Below are positions 63,478 to 64,000 of a DNA stretch of 64,000 nucleotides, one piece after another. Origin of the DNA: Desulfopila sp. IMCC35006. Lineage in GTDB: Bacteria > Desulfobacterota > Desulfobulbia > Desulfobulbales > Desulfocapsaceae. The notes under the pieces were generated by a model. The model was not told where the DNA came from. It worked only from the letters and a program-made list of their open reading frames with translations, and made no database searches. Where the stretch lies: the NCBI RefSeq assembly GCF_005116645.1, contig NZ_SWCM01000005.1, positions 186,001 to 250,000 on the forward strand, written 5' to 3'. A program made the position numbers and the translations under genes. Within the stretch, counting starts at the first letter, position 1, and every line of letters begins with the position of its first letter.

Positions 63478-64000
63478 ATGATTGAGCTTCGCGACATCAG
63501 CTATACCTTCGCCCAGGCGAAAGACCCCGTGCTGCACCACCTTACTTTTGCGGTACACGATAAGCGGATCGGCATTATCGGTCCCAACGGCTGCGGCAAG
63601 ACCACTCTTTTTCATCTTATGGTCGGCTTGCTCAAACCTGACGAAGGAGAACTCCTGTTTAACGGGAAAAAAGTCTCCACCAAAGAGGAGTTGCGCGCTC
63701 TGCGCAAAGAAGTCGGCTTTTTATTCCAGAGTTCTGACGACCAGCTCTTTTCGCCCACGGTCATCGAAGATGTCGCCTTCGGCCCTCTGAACCTGGGGTT
63801 TTCCCCTAAAGAGGCCAGAGATGTCGCCATGAAAACTTTGGCCGATCTCGGTCTTACCGGCTTTGAAGACCGCATTACCCATCGTCTTTCCGGTGGAGAG
63901 AAAAAACTGGTCGCTCTTGCCACCATCCTCGCCATGCGGCCCAAAATACTGCTGCTCGACGAACCGACCAACAACCTTGATCCGAAAACCCGCAGTCATC
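63478..64000 (+). CDS. nikO: Nickel ECF transporter ATPase NikO (CbiO family), 3' end outside window
   Basis: The frame starts at the ATG at 63478 and is open to the window edge (174 codons). Walker A GIIGPNGCGKTTLFHL, Q-loop FLFQSSDDQLFSPTV (the SSDDQLF extension is typical of CbiO/EcfA), signature HRLSGGEKKLVALATI, Walker B ILLLDEPTNNLD. It completes the NikM-L-K-Q-O set. Separated from nikQ by the YchF-like gene. Confidence 0.93.
   Translation, partial: MIELRDISYTFAQAKDPVLHHLTFAVHDKRIGIIGPNGCGKTTLFHLMVGLLKPDEGELLFNGKKVSTKEELRALRKEVGFLFQSSDDQLFSPTVIEDVAFGPLNLGFSPKEARDVAMKTLADLGLTGFEDRITHRLSGGEKKLVALATILAMRPKILLLDEPTNNLDPKTRSH

Overview
The window reads as chromosomal DNA of a Gram-negative, menaquinone-using anaerobe, most likely a member of the Desulfobacterota near the Desulfobulbales. 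The evidence is a MenA-type prenyltransferase, KDO and LPS genes, a cobalamin riboswitch, a nickel ECF transporter of the NikM-L-K-Q-O kind, 12-haem c-type cytochromes and several sigma-54 type promoters. The assignment to a lineage is inference; no rRNA or tRNA is present to confirm it.

Layout. 0-3.6 kb (minus): menA, cut by the left edge, behind a NitT/TauT-type ABC importer. 3.9-5.6 kb (plus): a metallophosphoesterase overlapping a ParB-like/Lrp-like protein. 5.6-9.5 kb (minus): a cobalamin-riboswitch operon with a TrpD-like phosphoribosyltransferase, a 70-residue protein and a fusion of a zinc alcohol dehydrogenase with CobT. 9.6-19.8 kb: mixed housekeeping and transport genes, including a YiiX-like hydrolase, an orphan gene with a sigma-54 promoter, an SLC13 carrier, a zinc protease, ybaK, trkA-trkH and a ferredoxin.

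20.1-46.4 kb (all minus) is the most unusual part. In transcription order it holds a SCO copper chaperone, a cytochrome c/periplasmic-binding-protein fusion, a lipoprotein, an FtsX-type ABC transporter, a membrane protein and a sigma-54 activator. These are followed by an ABM-domain protein, a 1730-residue exported beta-helix protein, two multicopper-oxidase-like proteins, a degenerate cupredoxin protein with cadherin-like repeats, a small membrane-anchored or secreted protein, a subtilase with two MopE-type copper-binding motifs, a PEP-CTERM protein and two tandem 12-haem cytochromes. The copper ligands are divided between the two oxidase-like proteins so that together, but not singly, they supply the four His-x-His motifs of a trinuclear copper site. 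Sigma-54 type promoters stand before both cytochromes, the PEP-CTERM gene and (weaker) the oxidase operon. I read this as one candidate regulon for an extracellular copper/haem electron-transfer or metal-oxidising system. The chemistry is unknown.

46.5-64 kb: a diguanylate cyclase, a large MscS-type channel with its own sigma-54 promoter, a lytic transglycosylase, a YqaA membrane protein, a cysteine-cluster protein, an exported MsrA-MsrB, then pyrG-kdsA-kdsC-lptC, trmO, and the nickel transporter nikM-L-K-Q with a YchF-like GTPase inserted before nikO, which is cut by the right edge. A dispersed repeat of about 61 bp occurs twice (986-1047 and 58491-58551), each time overlapping the stop codon of a minus-strand gene.
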